Assembly: GCA_022376925.1 (NCBI GenBank) | Contig: JAIOJX010000026.1 | Coordinates: 253,143,330-253,207,329 of the forward strand | Reading direction: 5' to 3' | Length of the DNA: 64,000 nucleotides | Source of the DNA: Tragulus kanchil | Taxonomy: Eukaryota > Chordata > Mammalia > Artiodactyla > Tragulidae | Shown here: in pieces, positions 12,501 through 27,500 of the stretch | Layout of the letters: each line of letters starts with the position of its first letter | Numbering within the stretch: the stretch's first letter is position 1 | Position numbers and translations under genes: made by a program | The notes under the pieces: generated by a model | What the model was told of the DNA's origin: nothing | Database searches by the model: none | What the model saw: the letters and a program-made list of their open reading frames with translations, nothing else

Positions 12501-15500
12501 TTCACAACTAGTTGCTAGTTGATTTTAGACTTAAATACTTGAGGTTTTGAATATCCCAAACATTCCAAATATTTGAAAGTCATCACTGGGAGACAAAATA
12601 TTTGACTGTGATTTTTCAAAATTAACAAGTATTTACCGATTAAATTTTGAATGCAAAAGGTTATTCACAAAATTCTCTTCCTCGATATCAGCAAAGCTTG
12701 CAAGATGAGCTCCAAATTCTTCACAAAATTCTTCAGCTTCTCTCCATGTTCTTTTCCTAAGGACCTTTTCAATATGAAATACCTGTATAGAAAAGGGCGG
12801 GGAGTTGACATGGTTGTCAATAACATGAGGCTGCTTAATTCTGGACAAGAAGATTACAGTAATATAATTGTCACTACTCTGTATTAAAAGCTTGACTGAG
12901 TAGGAAGAAATAACATTTAGAACTAAACTGTATCTCCCATCATCTCATTTTATTCTCACGACAGAGTCATGAGGAGCATACGATGAGGATTCTTTTTCTC
13001 CATGAGATTTCGTTTTTTTCCCCTCCTAAATATCCTGTGACTGGCATATGCTTGTCCCTTAGTGAAATATTTGTCAAGAGAGGAGGAGAGTCAGCTTAAG
13101 AAAGGTTACAAATTTCAGATCAATACAGCCACAGACTAGCAGAGCTAGGATTAGACCCAGTATTCTGTGGCTGAAGGAATCTGGCTGACTCAGAGAAGAG
13201 ATGAAAAATGAGATCTAGGACCTAATGCAGGTATATTTCTAGAGTCTTTGAGTCTTGTGTGCTCTTTTTGTGCTTAGTCACATCCAACTCTTTGTGAACC
13301 TATGGACTGTAGCCCGCCAGGCTCCTCTGTCCTTGGGGTTCTCTAGGCAAGAATACTAGAGTGGGTGGCCATCCCCTTCTCCAAGGGATCTTCCCAACCC
13401 AGGGATTGAGCCTGAGTCTTTCACGGCTCCTGCTTTGGCAGGCAGGTTCTTTTATTTTTTTTAATTGAAATTCAATTTAAAAATTTTTAAAAATTAATTT
13501 AGTTACTTTTGGCTATTCTGGGTTTTCACTGCTGCCACAGGCTCTTCCCTAGTTGCAGGGAATAGGGGCTACTCTCTAGTTGAGGTGAGCAGACTTCTGG
13601 TTGCAGTGACTTTTCTTGTTGTGGAACTCAGGCTCTAGGGCACATGGGCTTCAGTAGTTGCAATACATGGGCTCAATAGTTGCAGCTCTGAGGCTCTAGA
13701 GCACAGACTCAATAGTTGTGGCTTACAGGCTTAGATGGTCCGAGTGTGTGGGATCTTCCTGGATCAGGGATTGAATTCGTGTCTTCTGCATTGGCAGGTG
13801 AACTCTTTACCAGTGAGATACCAGGGAAGCCCCAGCAGGCAGGTTCTTTACCACTACTGGCACCTATGTTTCCAGGGTCTTTGGGTCTTAGCTATGCCCA
13901 AACTGTCTGCTGTTTCTCATCTGTCCTCACAGTATCAGGAAGAAGTCAGTCAGATGGAGGGTATGCTTTATTTAAGGTCAAGTGTGAGGAGCCAACGACC
14001 CAGAGCCTCAGACCGCAGGCCTCTACACCTTCCTTATTTTTAACTGCCTGATGCTATGCTTGAGTCTCTGATGCCAGGCAGGCACCCTGCAGCCAGGATT
14101 CACCAGGCTGTGATTTGCTGAAACCAGAACAAATAACCTTTCCAGTCCCATGGACCACAGCACAGCCTTTCTGTCTTTTAAATTATATGTCAAAACTCAC
14201 CTCCTCTGGGAACCTTCTCTTGAATCACTTTAAATTCATAAGTCCTATTGCTATGCTTATCAAACACGCTGTGTATTTGTTGACATATCAGGGTCATGCA
14301 TAGTAGAAAGAGCACTGGACTGGTAGTTCCAAGACCAAGAACTTATTCCAACTCTGTCAATAAATAGTTGTGATCTTAGGCAAGTCACCTCATCTCACTT
14401 CATGCTGCACTTTGCTCATTTCCAAGATTTCACTTATTGTTCTGTGAGGTCACTTCTGGGCCTATTATTCCATGCATTTAGGATTAGACATGTGTACATG
14501 TAATTTGAGTGCCTTCACAGGCTATTTATGAGACTGCAGTATTTCTAGAGACATTCTGTTCTTCATGAGACTTGTTCCAGAGAACCTTTTCCCAAGACTT
14601 TAGAAATCTCTGTCTATACAATGAACCAAAGAGAAAGCCATCAAACAAAAACATCACATTTCAAAAATGTATTTCTGAGAAGATTGTAGGTACTGACTTA
14701 AATATAGGATCTGAATAGGATTTGCAAAAAGACATTTCTTCAACAACACATACACACACACCCACACATACAAAATTTTGATCATCAAAAGCTACCAAAG
14801 CTATTCTTGGCAGCAGAATGACATTATTCCGTACTAAGAACTTTATTCATGGGCTTATATAAGCACTATGGAATTGTACCATTTCAATACACAGTGAATG
14901 TCTGCCTTGTTCATTTGTAGGCAATAAGAATAATATTGACTGGGGCCTTGATACCAGTCCTCATGAGGAGGCCTCAGTGTCACTAGGATCTGTCAATCAA
15001 TGTCTCGACTTAAAAATTATTTTGGAATATAATGGAAAGGATGGAGACAGCAAGTATTAATTGAGCACCTCCTATCTGCCAGGCACTGTTCTGGAATAAA
15101 GGAATTCGGGATACCTGGACAAAGCTGAAATAATGTTGGTCCCATTGAGAATGCCCTTGTAACTTCCACGTTACCTTGAAGCAACTGCCCAGGCCAGGCT
15201 CTGACTCCCAATTCAAATAGCAGGGGTGAAAGGGCTGTGTATCTTCATTGTGGGTTTTGTTCCAATTTTCTACTGGTTTCTTGCATAGGGACATTGCCTT
15301 AAAGAGTTCCCTTGTGATTTGCTGAAACCAGTTTCCCATGGACCACAGCACAGCCTTTCTGTCTTTTAAATTATATGTCAAAACTCACCTCCTCTGGGAA
15401 CCTTCTCTTGAATCACTTTAAATTCATAAGTCCTATTGCTATGCTTATCAAACACGCTGTGTATTTGTTGACATATCAGGGTCATGCATAGTAGAAAGAG

Positions 15501-18500
15501 CACTGGACTGGTAGTTCCAAGACCAAGAACTTATTCCAACTCTGTCAATAAATAGTTGTGATCTTAGGCAAGTCACCTCATCTCACTTCATGCTGCACTT
15601 TGCTCATTTCCAAGATTTCACTTATTGTTCTGTGAGGTCACTTCTGGGCCTATTATTCCATGCATTTAGGATTAGACATGTGTACATGTAATTTGAGTGC
15701 CTTCACAGGCTATTTATGAGACTGCAGTATTTCTAGAGACATTCTGTTCTTCATGAGACTTGTTCCAGAGAACCTTTTCCCAAGACTTTAGAAATCTCTG
15801 TCTATACAATGAACCAAAGAGAAAGCCATCAAACAAAAACATCACATTTCAAAAATGTATTTCTGAGAAGATTGTAGGTACTGACTTAAATATAGGATCT
15901 GAATAGGATTTGCAAAAAGACATTTCTTCAACAACACATACACACACACCCACACATACAAAATTTTGATCATCAAAAGCTACCAAAGCTATTCTTGGCA
16001 GCAGAATGACATTATTCCGTACTAAGAACTTTATTCATGGGCTTATATAAGCACTATGGAATTGTACCATTTCAATACACAGTGAATGTCTGCCTTGTTC
16101 ATTTGTAGGCAATAAGAATAATATTGACTGGGGCCTTGATACCAGTCCTCATGAGGAGGCCTCAGTGTCACTAGGATCTGTCAATCAATGTCTCGACTTA
16201 AAAATTATTTTGGAATATAATGGAAAGGATGGAGACAGCAAGTATTAATTGAGCACCTCCTATCTGCCAGGCACTGTTCTGGAATAAAGGAATTCGGGAT
16301 ACCTGGACAAAGCTGAAATAATGTTGGTCCCATTGAGAATGCCCTTGTAACTTCCACGTTACCTTGAAGCAACTGCCCAGGCCAGGCTCTGACTCCCAAT
16401 TCAAATAGCAGGGGTGAAAGGGCTGTGTATCTTCATTGTGGGTTTTGTTCCAATTTTCTACTGGTTTCTTGCATAGGGACATTGCCTTAAAGAGTCTACA
16501 GTCCTTCACTTCCCAGCGACCAAGGGCACTCCTCCCTCGCATGACAACACAGCCGCCATTGTAGCCTAAAAGCAGAAAACAGCACTGTACTACCAGATGA
16601 CTAGAACATTTTGTGCTTGGAAGACAGCTCCTTAAAGTGTTGAATAATTGACATCTCATAATGAAGCACCCAGACAAGAACAATAAAGATGAAAATGGAT
16701 GCTTTATTGGCAGGATCATCTCATTTCTCTTCATCTCTGGAGAGAAGAATAATGGATGGAAAAGTGAGAGAAGAGAGACTATGAATCCTGAATTTGGGCA
16801 TTTTGAGCCCAGATGTCAAATGATGGGAAATTAGGTGCTGTTCCAATGTGGGACCAAAAATATTCCTCATATCTAATCAGATACCAACATGCCTCTTTGA
16901 ATTGTTGAGATTTTTAACTATGCAGAGAAAGTTTTAACTCACAATTTGTTGAGCAGCTACCCTGTACACTGTGCTTTGAATCCCTACTATGAAAAATTAG
17001 CAATGAAAAATGCATAGTGCTGATCTGAGAAATTGATTCAATGGGGGAAAAAATTACATCCATGATGGAGCCAGGCAGACTGCAAGGTACACAACAAAGA
17101 ACCAAACTGTACACCATGGTAGAGTGGAGAGAATGAAGTATATTCTAAATGGAGTGAAACTCTTGGGCAAGAGTGGGGAAGACATCAGAGAAAAGGGAAA
17201 GACTGTATCGTTATGGGAAACCCCATTTTATTCTTTTGTCTATGTTTTAACACTTTGAAAAATGAAATCTATTTTTACCATAGAAACAGTTTCTAGGTTA
17301 AGATTCTCAGACTTGTTATCGAATGAGTACAACTCATATGATAGCTGAGAAATACACTTCAAATTTCAGTGAATAGTAGAAAATCCCATTCCAAAAACAG
17401 AATAAAAGTTGATTAAAAATGAGACTTCTTTTTTCTTTAATCCAAAGTAATCAAAGAAGTAAATCAACAGTCAACAACAACAACAAAATTGGGCATCTAC
17501 ATCTACATGCCAGTGGTGTTGGTTTTGATTCTTGTGACCCATGGACTGCAGCCTTCCAGGTTCCTCTGTCCATGGGTTTTCCAGGCGAGAATACTGGAGT
17601 GGGTTGCCATTTCCTTCTCCAGGGGAACTTCCTGACCCAGGGATCAAACCCATGTCTTCTGCATCACAGGTGAATTCTTTACTGGCTAAACCACCTGAAA
17701 ATACCAACTTTACATGAAAGAACAAAACTAAACAAACCCAACTCTTATTATAGTTTTTTTAGCTTTATACAGACAGCTCCTTAAAGTGTTGAAATTAATT
17801 AAAACATCTCATAATGAAGCACCCAGACAAGAACAATAAAGATGAAAATGGATGCTTTATTGGCAGGATCATCTCATTTCTCTTCATCTCTGGAGAGAAG
17901 AATAATGGATGGAAAAGTGAGAGAAGAGAGACTATGAATCCTGAATTTGGGCATTTTGAGCCCAGATGTCAAATGATGGGAAATTAGGTGCTGTTCCAAT
18001 GTGGGACCAAAAATATTCCTCATATCTAATCAGATACCAACATGCCTCTTTGAATTGTTGAGATTTTTAACTATGCAGAGAAAGTTTTAACTCACAATTT
18101 GTTGAGCAGCTACCCTGTACACTGTGCTTTGAATCCCTACTATGAAAAATTAGCAATGAAAAATGCATAGTGCTGATCTGAGAAATTGATTCAATGGGGG
18201 AAAAAATTACATCCATGATGGAGCCAGGCAGACTGCAAGGTACACAACAAAGAACCAAACTGTACACCATGGTAGAGTGGAGAGAATGAAGTATATTCTA
18301 AATGGAGTGAAACTTTTGGGGCAAGAGTGGGAAGACATCAGAGAAAAGGGAAAGACTGTATCGTTATGGGAAACCCCATTTTATTCTTTTGTCTATGTTT
18401 TAACACTTTGAAAAATGAAATCTATTTTTACCATAGAAACAGTTTCTAGGTTAAGATTCTCAGACTTGTTATCGAATGAGTACAACTCATATGATAGCTG

Positions 18501-21500
18501 AGAAATACACTTCAAATTTCAGTGAATAGTAGAAAATCCCATTCCAAAAACAGAATAAAAGTTGATTAAAAATGAGACTTCTTTTTTCTTTAATCCAAAG
18601 TAATCAAAGAAGTAAATCAACAGTCAACAACAACAACAAAATTGGGCATCTACATCTACATGCCAGTGGTGTTGGTTTTGATTCTTGTGACCCATGGACT
18701 GCAGCCTTCCAGGTTCCTCTGTCCATGGGTTTTCCAGGCGAGAATACTGGAGTGGGTTGCCATTTCCTTCTCCAGGGGAACTTCCTGACCCAGGGATCAA
18801 ACCCATGTCTTCTGCATCACAGGTGAATTCTTTACTGGCTAAACCACCTGAAAATACCACACGAGGTTGTATTTTATTAGCTGATTGACATGAAAGAACA
18901 AAACTAAACAAAACCCAACTCTTATTATAGTTTAGTGTGAGACACAGACAAACAATTAATTGCAGCAAATACTGTGTGAAGTGCTACAGTAACAGTGTGT
19001 TAAAATTTCTGTGGGGAGACTTCAGAAGGGGAATGGAGTCTGCCTTAAGATGTTAGTAAAGGATTTGCAGGAAGTGACATCTGTTTTGAAGGATGAAAAG
19101 GAGAAGAGTTTTTAAGGGGTGCTTGTAAAAAAGCAAGTGATTATAGATGAAGCATATGAAGAATTGTGATGATAAAGTGATTCTAAAGGCACTTTAAAAA
19201 GTGTAGTCACTTGGTACTAGATATTTGTCATGCTGAATTCCCCTTCAGAAGTAATGGCTTCAATATATGCAGATACAGGATAATCAGCATTATCCTTGCT
19301 GGCCATGTTTGAGTTGTTTTATGCTGATAGACTAGACAGAGGGATAATGAAGAGTGAAATGAGAAGGAAGAAGAGAGAGGAAGATGCACAAAAAGTCCAT
19401 CCTAGAGAAATGGAAAGGAGTTTGTGAAAAAGGAGAAAGAACAAGGAAGCTATAGCATGAGTGTTTATGTTTTCAACCATCCTTGGGTGTACACCTGTCT
19501 TAGGCACCTGCAGGAAACTCACAGTCCTGTGTGTGTGTGCCTGTGGATTGTCAGAGAAACCGAAAAAGTGAAAATGACCAGTCATAAACAAGAAAACAGG
19601 ATTGTATGACAAGTAGAAGAAATGTAAGTCAAGAGCGAGAGTTGGTCCATACAAAGGCCATCAGCCGGCTCCACTGGCCAGATGAGCTAGTTAGTGTTCA
19701 CGATGGAGGGTGGGGGCCCAGGGAGGGTACGGGTGATAACATGTCAACTGCCCCTGACATGAATGGAGCATTGCAGGCCTGTTGAGTATAATTCTGGAAT
19801 CCAACTCACAATCTAGCTGAGTCATGAACAATAGAGAAGATGCTGCCTGCTCTGTGCATTGAAATTCAAACAAACTGTGGAAATCCATGTGGAAGCTGAA
19901 AACCTAATATATCAATGGAGAAAATTGCTCTAGTTGAAAGAGAAGGAAACACACATGCTCCTACCTGACTCCTCCATCCTTCCTCCCTAGCAGTTTTTGA
20001 CTTGGGGCCTGAAGTCTGGGGCTCTTGTCCCAGCACAAATATTTAGTCACTCAAACCTCAGACAGGTTAATTAATCACAAAAAGCCTTGTCTGAAACATG
20101 GGGTGCAATGATTCATTTTTTCTCATGGATTTTTATAAAGAGCAAATAAAATAATATATTAAGATTAATATATTAAAATTAATAACAATTTATATTAAAA
20201 TTAATTAATTAATCTTTTAGTTCTTTATATCCCTGAAAGATACAAAGAGCTAAAACTATTCCTAAGATTTTGCTTCTATCTTTGACTGTTTCTATTACAA
20301 AAGCTGAGATTTTTCTGGCATAAGTTCTGCCTGCGTGTTCAAAGAATTTTTTAAAAGCTCAAATCAGCAAGTTTAAAATGCAATATACTTTTGTGTTGGC
20401 CTTGCATTTTGTCTTACTTTCTCACATCAGACAATGATTAAATAGCCTTGGTTTTAGACACTAGACATTCAACTTGTCTTCATTAGTGAAGAAGGAGATG
20501 TTTGCGAACTGCTATGGAGATAAAATGTGTTGTGGGGTGTTATTGGTATTCTACAGTGGTTAAGTTAATGGAACATCTGACCTATATTTTAGAGTCTCAG
20601 CCCCAAAGAAGCAGTGAAGTGGTATAATAAGCGGTGATTGGGTAAGGGAGACATAAACCAAATTTATAATCTCATGTTGTGGGGATGCTTATAAAACCAA
20701 ATAATAAGGATTGTATGACAAGTAGAAGAAATGTAAGTCAAGAGCGAGAGTTGGTCCATACAAAGGCCATCAGCCGGCTCCACTGGCCAGATGAGCTAGT
20801 TAGTGTTCACGATGGTGTGTGGGGGCACAGGGAGGGTAGGGGTGATAACATGTCAACTGCCCCTGACATGAATGGAGCATTGCAGGCCTGTTGAGTATAA
20901 TTCTGGAATCCAACTCACAATCTAGCTGAGTCATGAACAATAGAGAAGATGCTGCCTGCTCTGTGCATTGAAATTCAAACAAACTGTGGAAATCCATGTG
21001 GAAGCTGAAAACCTAATATATCAATGGAGAAAATTGCTCTAGTTGAAAGAGAAGGAAACACACATGCTCCTACCTGACTCCTCCATCCTTCCTCCCTAGC
21101 AGTTTTTGACTTGGGGCCTGAAGTCTGGGGCTCTTGTCCCAGCACAAATATTTAGTCACTCAAACCTCAGACAGGTTAATTAATCACAAAAAGCCTTGTC
21201 TGAAACATGGGGTGCAATGATTCATTTTTTCTCATGGATTTTTATAAAGAGCAAATAAAATAATATATTAAGATTAATATATTAAAATTAATAACAATTT
21301 ATATTAAAATTAATTAATTAATCTTTTAGTTCTTTATATCCCTGAAAGATACAAAGAGCTAAAACTATTCCTAAGATTTTGCTTCTATCTTTGACTGTTT
21401 CTATTACAAAAGCTGAGATTTTTCTGGCATAAGTTCTGCCTGCGTGTTCAAAGAATTTTTTAAAAGCTCAAATCAGCAAGTTTAAAATGCAATATACTTT

Positions 21501-24500
21501 TGTGTTGGCCTTGCATTTTGTCTTACTTTCTCACATCAGACAATGATTAAATAGCCTTGGTTTTAGACACTAGACATTCAACTTGTCTTCATTAGTGAAG
21601 AAGGAGATGTTTGCGAACTGCTATGGAGATAAAATGTGTTGTGGGGTGTTATTGGTATTCTACAGTGGTTAAGTTAATGGAACATCTGACCTATATTTTA
21701 GAGTCTCAGCCCCAAAGAAGCAGTGAAGTGGTATAATAAGCGGTGATTGGGTAAGGGAGACATAAACCAAATTTATAATCTCATGTTGTGGGGATGCTTA
21801 TAAAACCAAATAATAAGGGTAGTGTGTGGGAAGAGCAGAGGTTTCTTCTCCCAGGGTAAGTGTTCTCAGACTTGATAACTCATCTCCCACTGGGAAAGAG
21901 CAACACTTCTCCTCTCCCTTGGTGGTGAATCTCACAACTGAGCCGATTGTCCTTACCTGCCTTGCCTGCATCTACCTGCTTTACTCTCTCCATCAAACAT
22001 GAATGGGAACACTTTCAGTCAATTAAGAAATTCCAATTCACTCTTCTTGTCTCTTCAATTTGGAAAAGCTATCTAGCTTTATGGCAAATTGAACCAACCT
22101 GGGAAAGCTTCCATCTTTCACTTCTCTGGCCAAATGCCTGAAAACCAACAAACCAGATCTATTTGTGGCCTCAGGGGAGGAGGGAATTGTAAGTGGGCAT
22201 TTAGACAGTCATTTTACTTGGGCCTGTCTGCTTATTTCCCCTTGCCTGCAACATTCTTTTCACATCCTTAATCTCGTCTTCAGCCCTGGTCACTTTCCTT
22301 CTCCGTGGAGAAAAGTGAAACTTTAGGGTCAGAAGAGGTGAGGTTTCATGGAGTTATCTGCCTGAGACCACTTTAGGCATTTTATATGGACTTTTCCCGA
22401 TTTAACCTCAAAACCCTCTTTGAGGTGGATATTAGTGTCTGAAGTTTACTTAATGGAAAAAAGAAGGTGCAGAGGTGTAGTGTCTTGTCTAGTGCTGCAT
22501 AATAGTTCTTGAGGACTGATCTGGAATTTGAAACCAAATCATGAGACAATGTCAAGGTGTAGAGGAGGTGGACATTCAATAAATAACTGTTGAATGAATA
22601 ATTGAATCTTTCCTTCAAATTACGCTCCTCCATTTCCATGGAGTCTTCTCTTTCCCCTGGTCATGCTTCTCTCCTTTGTGAACCCAAAGTATTTCCTTGA
22701 AAATCGACTATCATGTTTTTAATGCATGTGACAGCTACATACATATTTATAAAAAGACATGGAAATATTAAAAGGGTGCTCAGAAATGAGATTGTATACT
22801 GTGGGGCTCTGAATTGAAAGAGGACCGTTGCAAGCATAAAGAAGCTTAAGCACATGTTTGCAGCTTGGGGCTAAGATGGTGCCTACAGGAAGGGACGTGG
22901 GAATGAAGGGAAGCTTAAGCACATTGTTTAAAGAAGCTTAGCACATGTTTGCAGCTAAGATGGCGCCTACAGGAAGAGACAGGGCGTGATCTAAATTGTT
23001 AATTGAGGGTCAAAATTTCTGATTGGTTTCCTTGGTTTCCGCGCTCATGAATGATTGCTTGGCCTTTAGCTTGATTGGTGTAATCTATAGGAAGTCCCGT
23101 GCAAAACCCCCTTCACTTGCCTATAAAAGCTGTAGATCTGCATCAATAAACCGGAACCGCTCTAACAGAACCCCTGTCGCGTCTCATTGTCCCTTGCATG
23201 AGCCAGGGGGCTGGGGGGCGGGCAGTCAAGATTCGCCTGTCTCTGAGATCTCCCGGTTGAGCCGGGGGCAATCCCGCTGCTTTCCCTTTCTGCGGAAGGT
23301 CCCCGCAGTATACTATTTGTCCTCATTTAGGTGTGGTTCCTTTCAGGACTTTGATAAACTTAAAATGGATAATTATCTATCTGCTGGCTAGATAGGGCCC
23401 TCCTTGCCATGTGTAGGGCCCTTTCAAGAAAACAGATCTGACTTGCTCTACTGTGACCTGTTTTCCTTATCACTGACAGATGTCCATTGTGTGTGTGTGT
23501 TCCTCAGTTGTGTCTGATGGTTTGTGATCCCATGGACTGCAGCCCACCAGGCTCTTCTATCTATGGAATTCTCCAGGCAAAAAATACTGGAATGGGTTGC
23601 CATTTCTTCCTCCAGGGAATCTTCCTGACCCAGGGGTCAAACCTGGGTCTCCTGCATTACAGGCAGTTATTTTTTGCCATCTGAGCCACCAGAAGGCTAT
23701 GCTCTGAAGTTATCCTATGAGTGAAATACACCCTTTTCACAGTAGTATCTAGATCTAGAAACACAAAGCTTTTGTCACAGAGCCTGATGGATGCAAAAGT
23801 GTGATTTCCATTTCTTTTTCTCTATGAAACTGTGATAGAATTTGTAAAGGCTTTTATGAATATCTTAAAAGATAGATTAACCTGTTTTCTTTTATCATGT
23901 GTAGCAGCCTCCATTTATATTGAATCCTTAATATAAGTACAAAGTACATTTAGATTTCTAATGTAGTAGCTTCTCCCTATATGAGAAAAGCCGTATTTAT
24001 CATTTTCCTTTAATCAGTGATACTAGTTAGTATGGATAAAACTTTTTCCTATTTTACCTGAATGGTTACTTCTCTTAAAATACCAAATGCCATAGTCTCT
24101 TTGTGGTTGTTTTAGTAAAGATAGCAAGAAACTATTTCTTAAATATCCCAGCTATGAAGAAACCACTAATAAACCAATTGATGCATTGATCGTTAATGTC
24201 TTCTAACATTGCAAACAGTGAGAAAACTGGACACCATATGCCTCTAGATGGATTACACATCTACCAGTGAATTGGTCTCTCCAAAAAAAAAAAAGAGAGA
24301 GAGAATATCTGATTTGCAGCAGGTCTCTAACTTTTTAAAAAATAAAAATGTCAAATTTTATGAGAAATAAAAAGTATAGAGTAACACATTTTCAGTGCAT
24401 TATGGGGATACAATAAAAAAACAGACTGCAGGAAACTATACGAGACATTTGCATCAATAAATAAAAATATTTTAAAAGTGACAAGGGGCACGGAAGAGGG

Positions 24501-27500
24501 AAAACTAGAGATGAAAACAGACTTTAGGAGATCTATCCACCAATTACAGTGTTCGCACCTTTTTTGGATCTTGATTCAAAAGAACTGTAATATACATTAT
24601 ATACTGGTTATGAATCATTTAGAAATTCAAGCATTAACTGAAGATTTACAATGCTATGGAATTATAGTTAGTTACTTTTTGCTGTGATAATTGTGTTATA
24701 TTCACATTTCTAAAAGTAATCTTTATCTTTAGAGATAATACTGAAATTCTTACTGGTGAAAATATATGAGCCACCAGAAGCTATGCTCTGAAGTTATCCT
24801 ATGAGTGAAATACACCCTTTTCACAGTAGTATCTAGATCTAGAAACACAAAGCTTTTGTCACAGAGCCTGATGGATGCAAAAGTGTGATTTCCATTTCTT
24901 TTTCTCTATGAAACTGTGATAGAATTTGTAAAGGCTTTTATGAATATCTTAAAAGATAGATTAACCTGTTTTCTTTTATCATGTGTAGCAGCCTCCATTT
25001 ATATTGAATCCTTAATATAAGTACAAAGTACATTTAGATTTCTAATGTAGTAGCTTCTCCCTATATGAGAAAAGCCGTATTTATCATTTTCCCTTTAATC
25101 AGTGATACTAGTTAGTATGGATAAAACTTTTTCCTATTTTACCTGAATGGTTACTTCTCTTAAAATACCAAATGCCATAGTCTCTTTGTGGTTGTTTTAG
25201 TAAAGATAGCAAGAAACTATTTCTTAAATATCCCAGCTATGAAGAAACCACTAATAAACCAATTGATGCATTGATCGTTAATGTCTTCTAACATTGCAAA
25301 CAGTGAGAAAACTGGACACCATATGCCTCTAGATGGATTACACATCTACCAGTGAATTGGTCTCTCCAAAAAAAAAAAAGAGAGAGAGAATATCTGATTT
25401 GCAGCAGGTCTCTAACTTTTTAAAAAATAAAAATGTCAAATTTTATGAGAAATAAAAAGTATAGAGTAACACATTTTCAGTGCATTATGGGGATACAATA
25501 AAAAAACAGACTGCAGGAAACTATACGAGACATTTGCATCAATAAATAAAAATATTTTAAAAGTGACAAGGGGCACGGAAGAGGGAAAACTAGAGATGAA
25601 AACAGACTTTAGGAGATCTATCCACCAATTACAGTGTTCGCACCTTTTTTGGATCTTGATTCAAAAGAACTGTAATATACATTATATACTGGTTATGAAT
25701 CATTTAGAAATTCAAGCATTAACTGAAGATTTACAATGCTATGGAATTATAGTTAGTTACTTTTTGCTGTGATAATTGTGTTATATTCACATTTCTAAAA
25801 AGTAATCTTTATCTTTTAGAGATAATACTGAAATTCTTACTGGTGAAAATATATGATATCTGGGATTTTGTATGAAAAAATATGGGAAATGGGAGGAGTG
25901 GATGGGAGTATAGCTGAAATACGGTTGACCATGGGTTGACAATGGTTGACACTGGGCCATGGGTATATATGATGGCTCATTATACTATCTGGTACACATA
26001 ATACAAGGCTGATGAAATGGCAGAACTATGATTCCAGCACAGATTTAATATTTTGATGATATGACATAAGGACAGAGCCTGTGCTGAGTTTATAAAAAGA
26101 TGCAGGCTTCCTGTTCAGTGGTCAATTTATATAGTCAGTCTGCGCTGGATTAAGATTCTGACATGGGGACCAAGCTAATGGATTCTTTTGTGACAGGCAG
26201 GGAAAAAAAATGTGATTTCAGGATGGTGTTTCTGCAAATAGCAATTTAAAAGAAAAAAAGAAACACGGGGCTTTTATATTGCTGTTTTCTTCAAAAAAAG
26301 ATTTACATTTTCATCTTATTCAGAGACAATTTACTCAATGTCAATCAGCCTGAGCAGCCAAACTGAGCATCATATTATTTTTGCTTCAGGGAAAAGAGAA
26401 AAAGAGTAGTGCCACTCAAATAAATTAGAGCAGAAACTTATGAATGACAAGGAGTTCTGCTTCAATTCCAAATTTTAGACATCCAAATATGCCTCAAGGA
26501 AGATAACATTAAAAACTAAGAATTTTGTCTGCTCAAAATGTCTTAATTTATTTTGACAGGTATAGACATTCCTAACAAAATTCCAAGGTATATTAGAAAT
26601 GATACTTGTTTTTTTCCCCAGTAATAATGTGACATGGAACTTTACTAGTCTCCATATTTTAAAAACATTCTTAAATTTGTAGAATGAGAAGTCTGCTTAT
26701 TGAATGAATTGTGATATTTCTTATTTAGAGCTATGCAGTCACCAGTGCCTATACAAATTTCCTAAAGTGATGGTTATACACAAGAATCTGAGTTGTCTTA
26801 CCTTTGTCTTGCATGCATATTTTTAAAGTATAGTTTAAAATATAAACTATATATTTTAGAGCATTTTAAGTTAGCATAAAAATTTAGTGGAAAGTACAGA
26901 CTTCCCTTTACCTCATGCCCCACATACCCTAATATTGACCTCCCATACCAGAATGGTACATTTGTCCCACAGTTATCACCCCAAATGCATGGTTTACATT
27001 GGAGTTCACAAATGGGATAATGGGAGGAGTGGATGGGAGTATAGCTGAAATACGGTTGACCATGGGTTGACAATGGTTGACACTGGGCCATGGGTATATA
27101 TGATGGCTCATTATACTATCTGGTACACATAATACAAGGCTGATGAAATGGCAGAACTATGATTCCAGCACAGATTTAATATTTTGATGATATGACATAA
27201 GGACAGAGCCTGTGCTGAGTTTATAAAAAGATGCAGGCTTCCTGTTCAGTGGTCAATTTATATAGTCAGTCTGCGCTGGATTAAGATTCTGACATGGGGA
27301 CCAAGCTAATGGATTCTTTTGTGACAGGCAAGGAAAAAATGTGATTTCAGGATGGTGTTTCTGCAAATAGCAATTTAAAAGAAAAAAAGAAACACGGGGC
27401 TTTTATATTGCTGTTTTCTTCAAAAAAAGATTTACATTTTCATCTTATTCAGAGACAATTTACTCAATGTCAATCAGCCTGAGCAGCCAAACTGAGCATC

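Larger units (their letters stand above)
11018..13125. repeat. Tandem block pair D4, offset 1089 bp
   Basis: Bases 11018-12105 recur at 12107-13125 and include the exon at 11548-11693. The segment starting 'aaaactagaaggttgga' occurs three times (9880, 11019, 12109) because D3 and D4 overlap. Confidence 0.95.
14115..16495. repeat. Tandem block pair D5, offset 1188 bp
   Basis: Bases 14115-15307 recur at about 15311-16495. The boundary falls inside a PLA2R1 exon, so the first copy holds only the 3' 133 nt of that exon. Confidence 0.95.
16622..18900. repeat. Tandem block pair D6, offset 1153 bp
   Basis: Bases 16622-17765 recur at about 17771-18900. Near the end of the first copy a stretch 'cacgaggttgtatttt' is missing, and the second copy's start reads 'gaaattaattaaaacatctc' where the first reads 'gaataattgacatctc'. 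Confidence 0.95.

Noticed and set aside
11548..12782. Assignment of the lectin exons to LY75 or MRC1
   Set aside because: The exons match the recalled human PLA2R1 protein continuously from CTLD3 to CTLD6, including linkers, better than the paralogues.
16198..16734. 178-residue open frame as a single-exon gene
   Set aside because: Only the part encoded by 16363-16565 matches PLA2R1. The rest is intron read-through on both sides of canonical splice sites.
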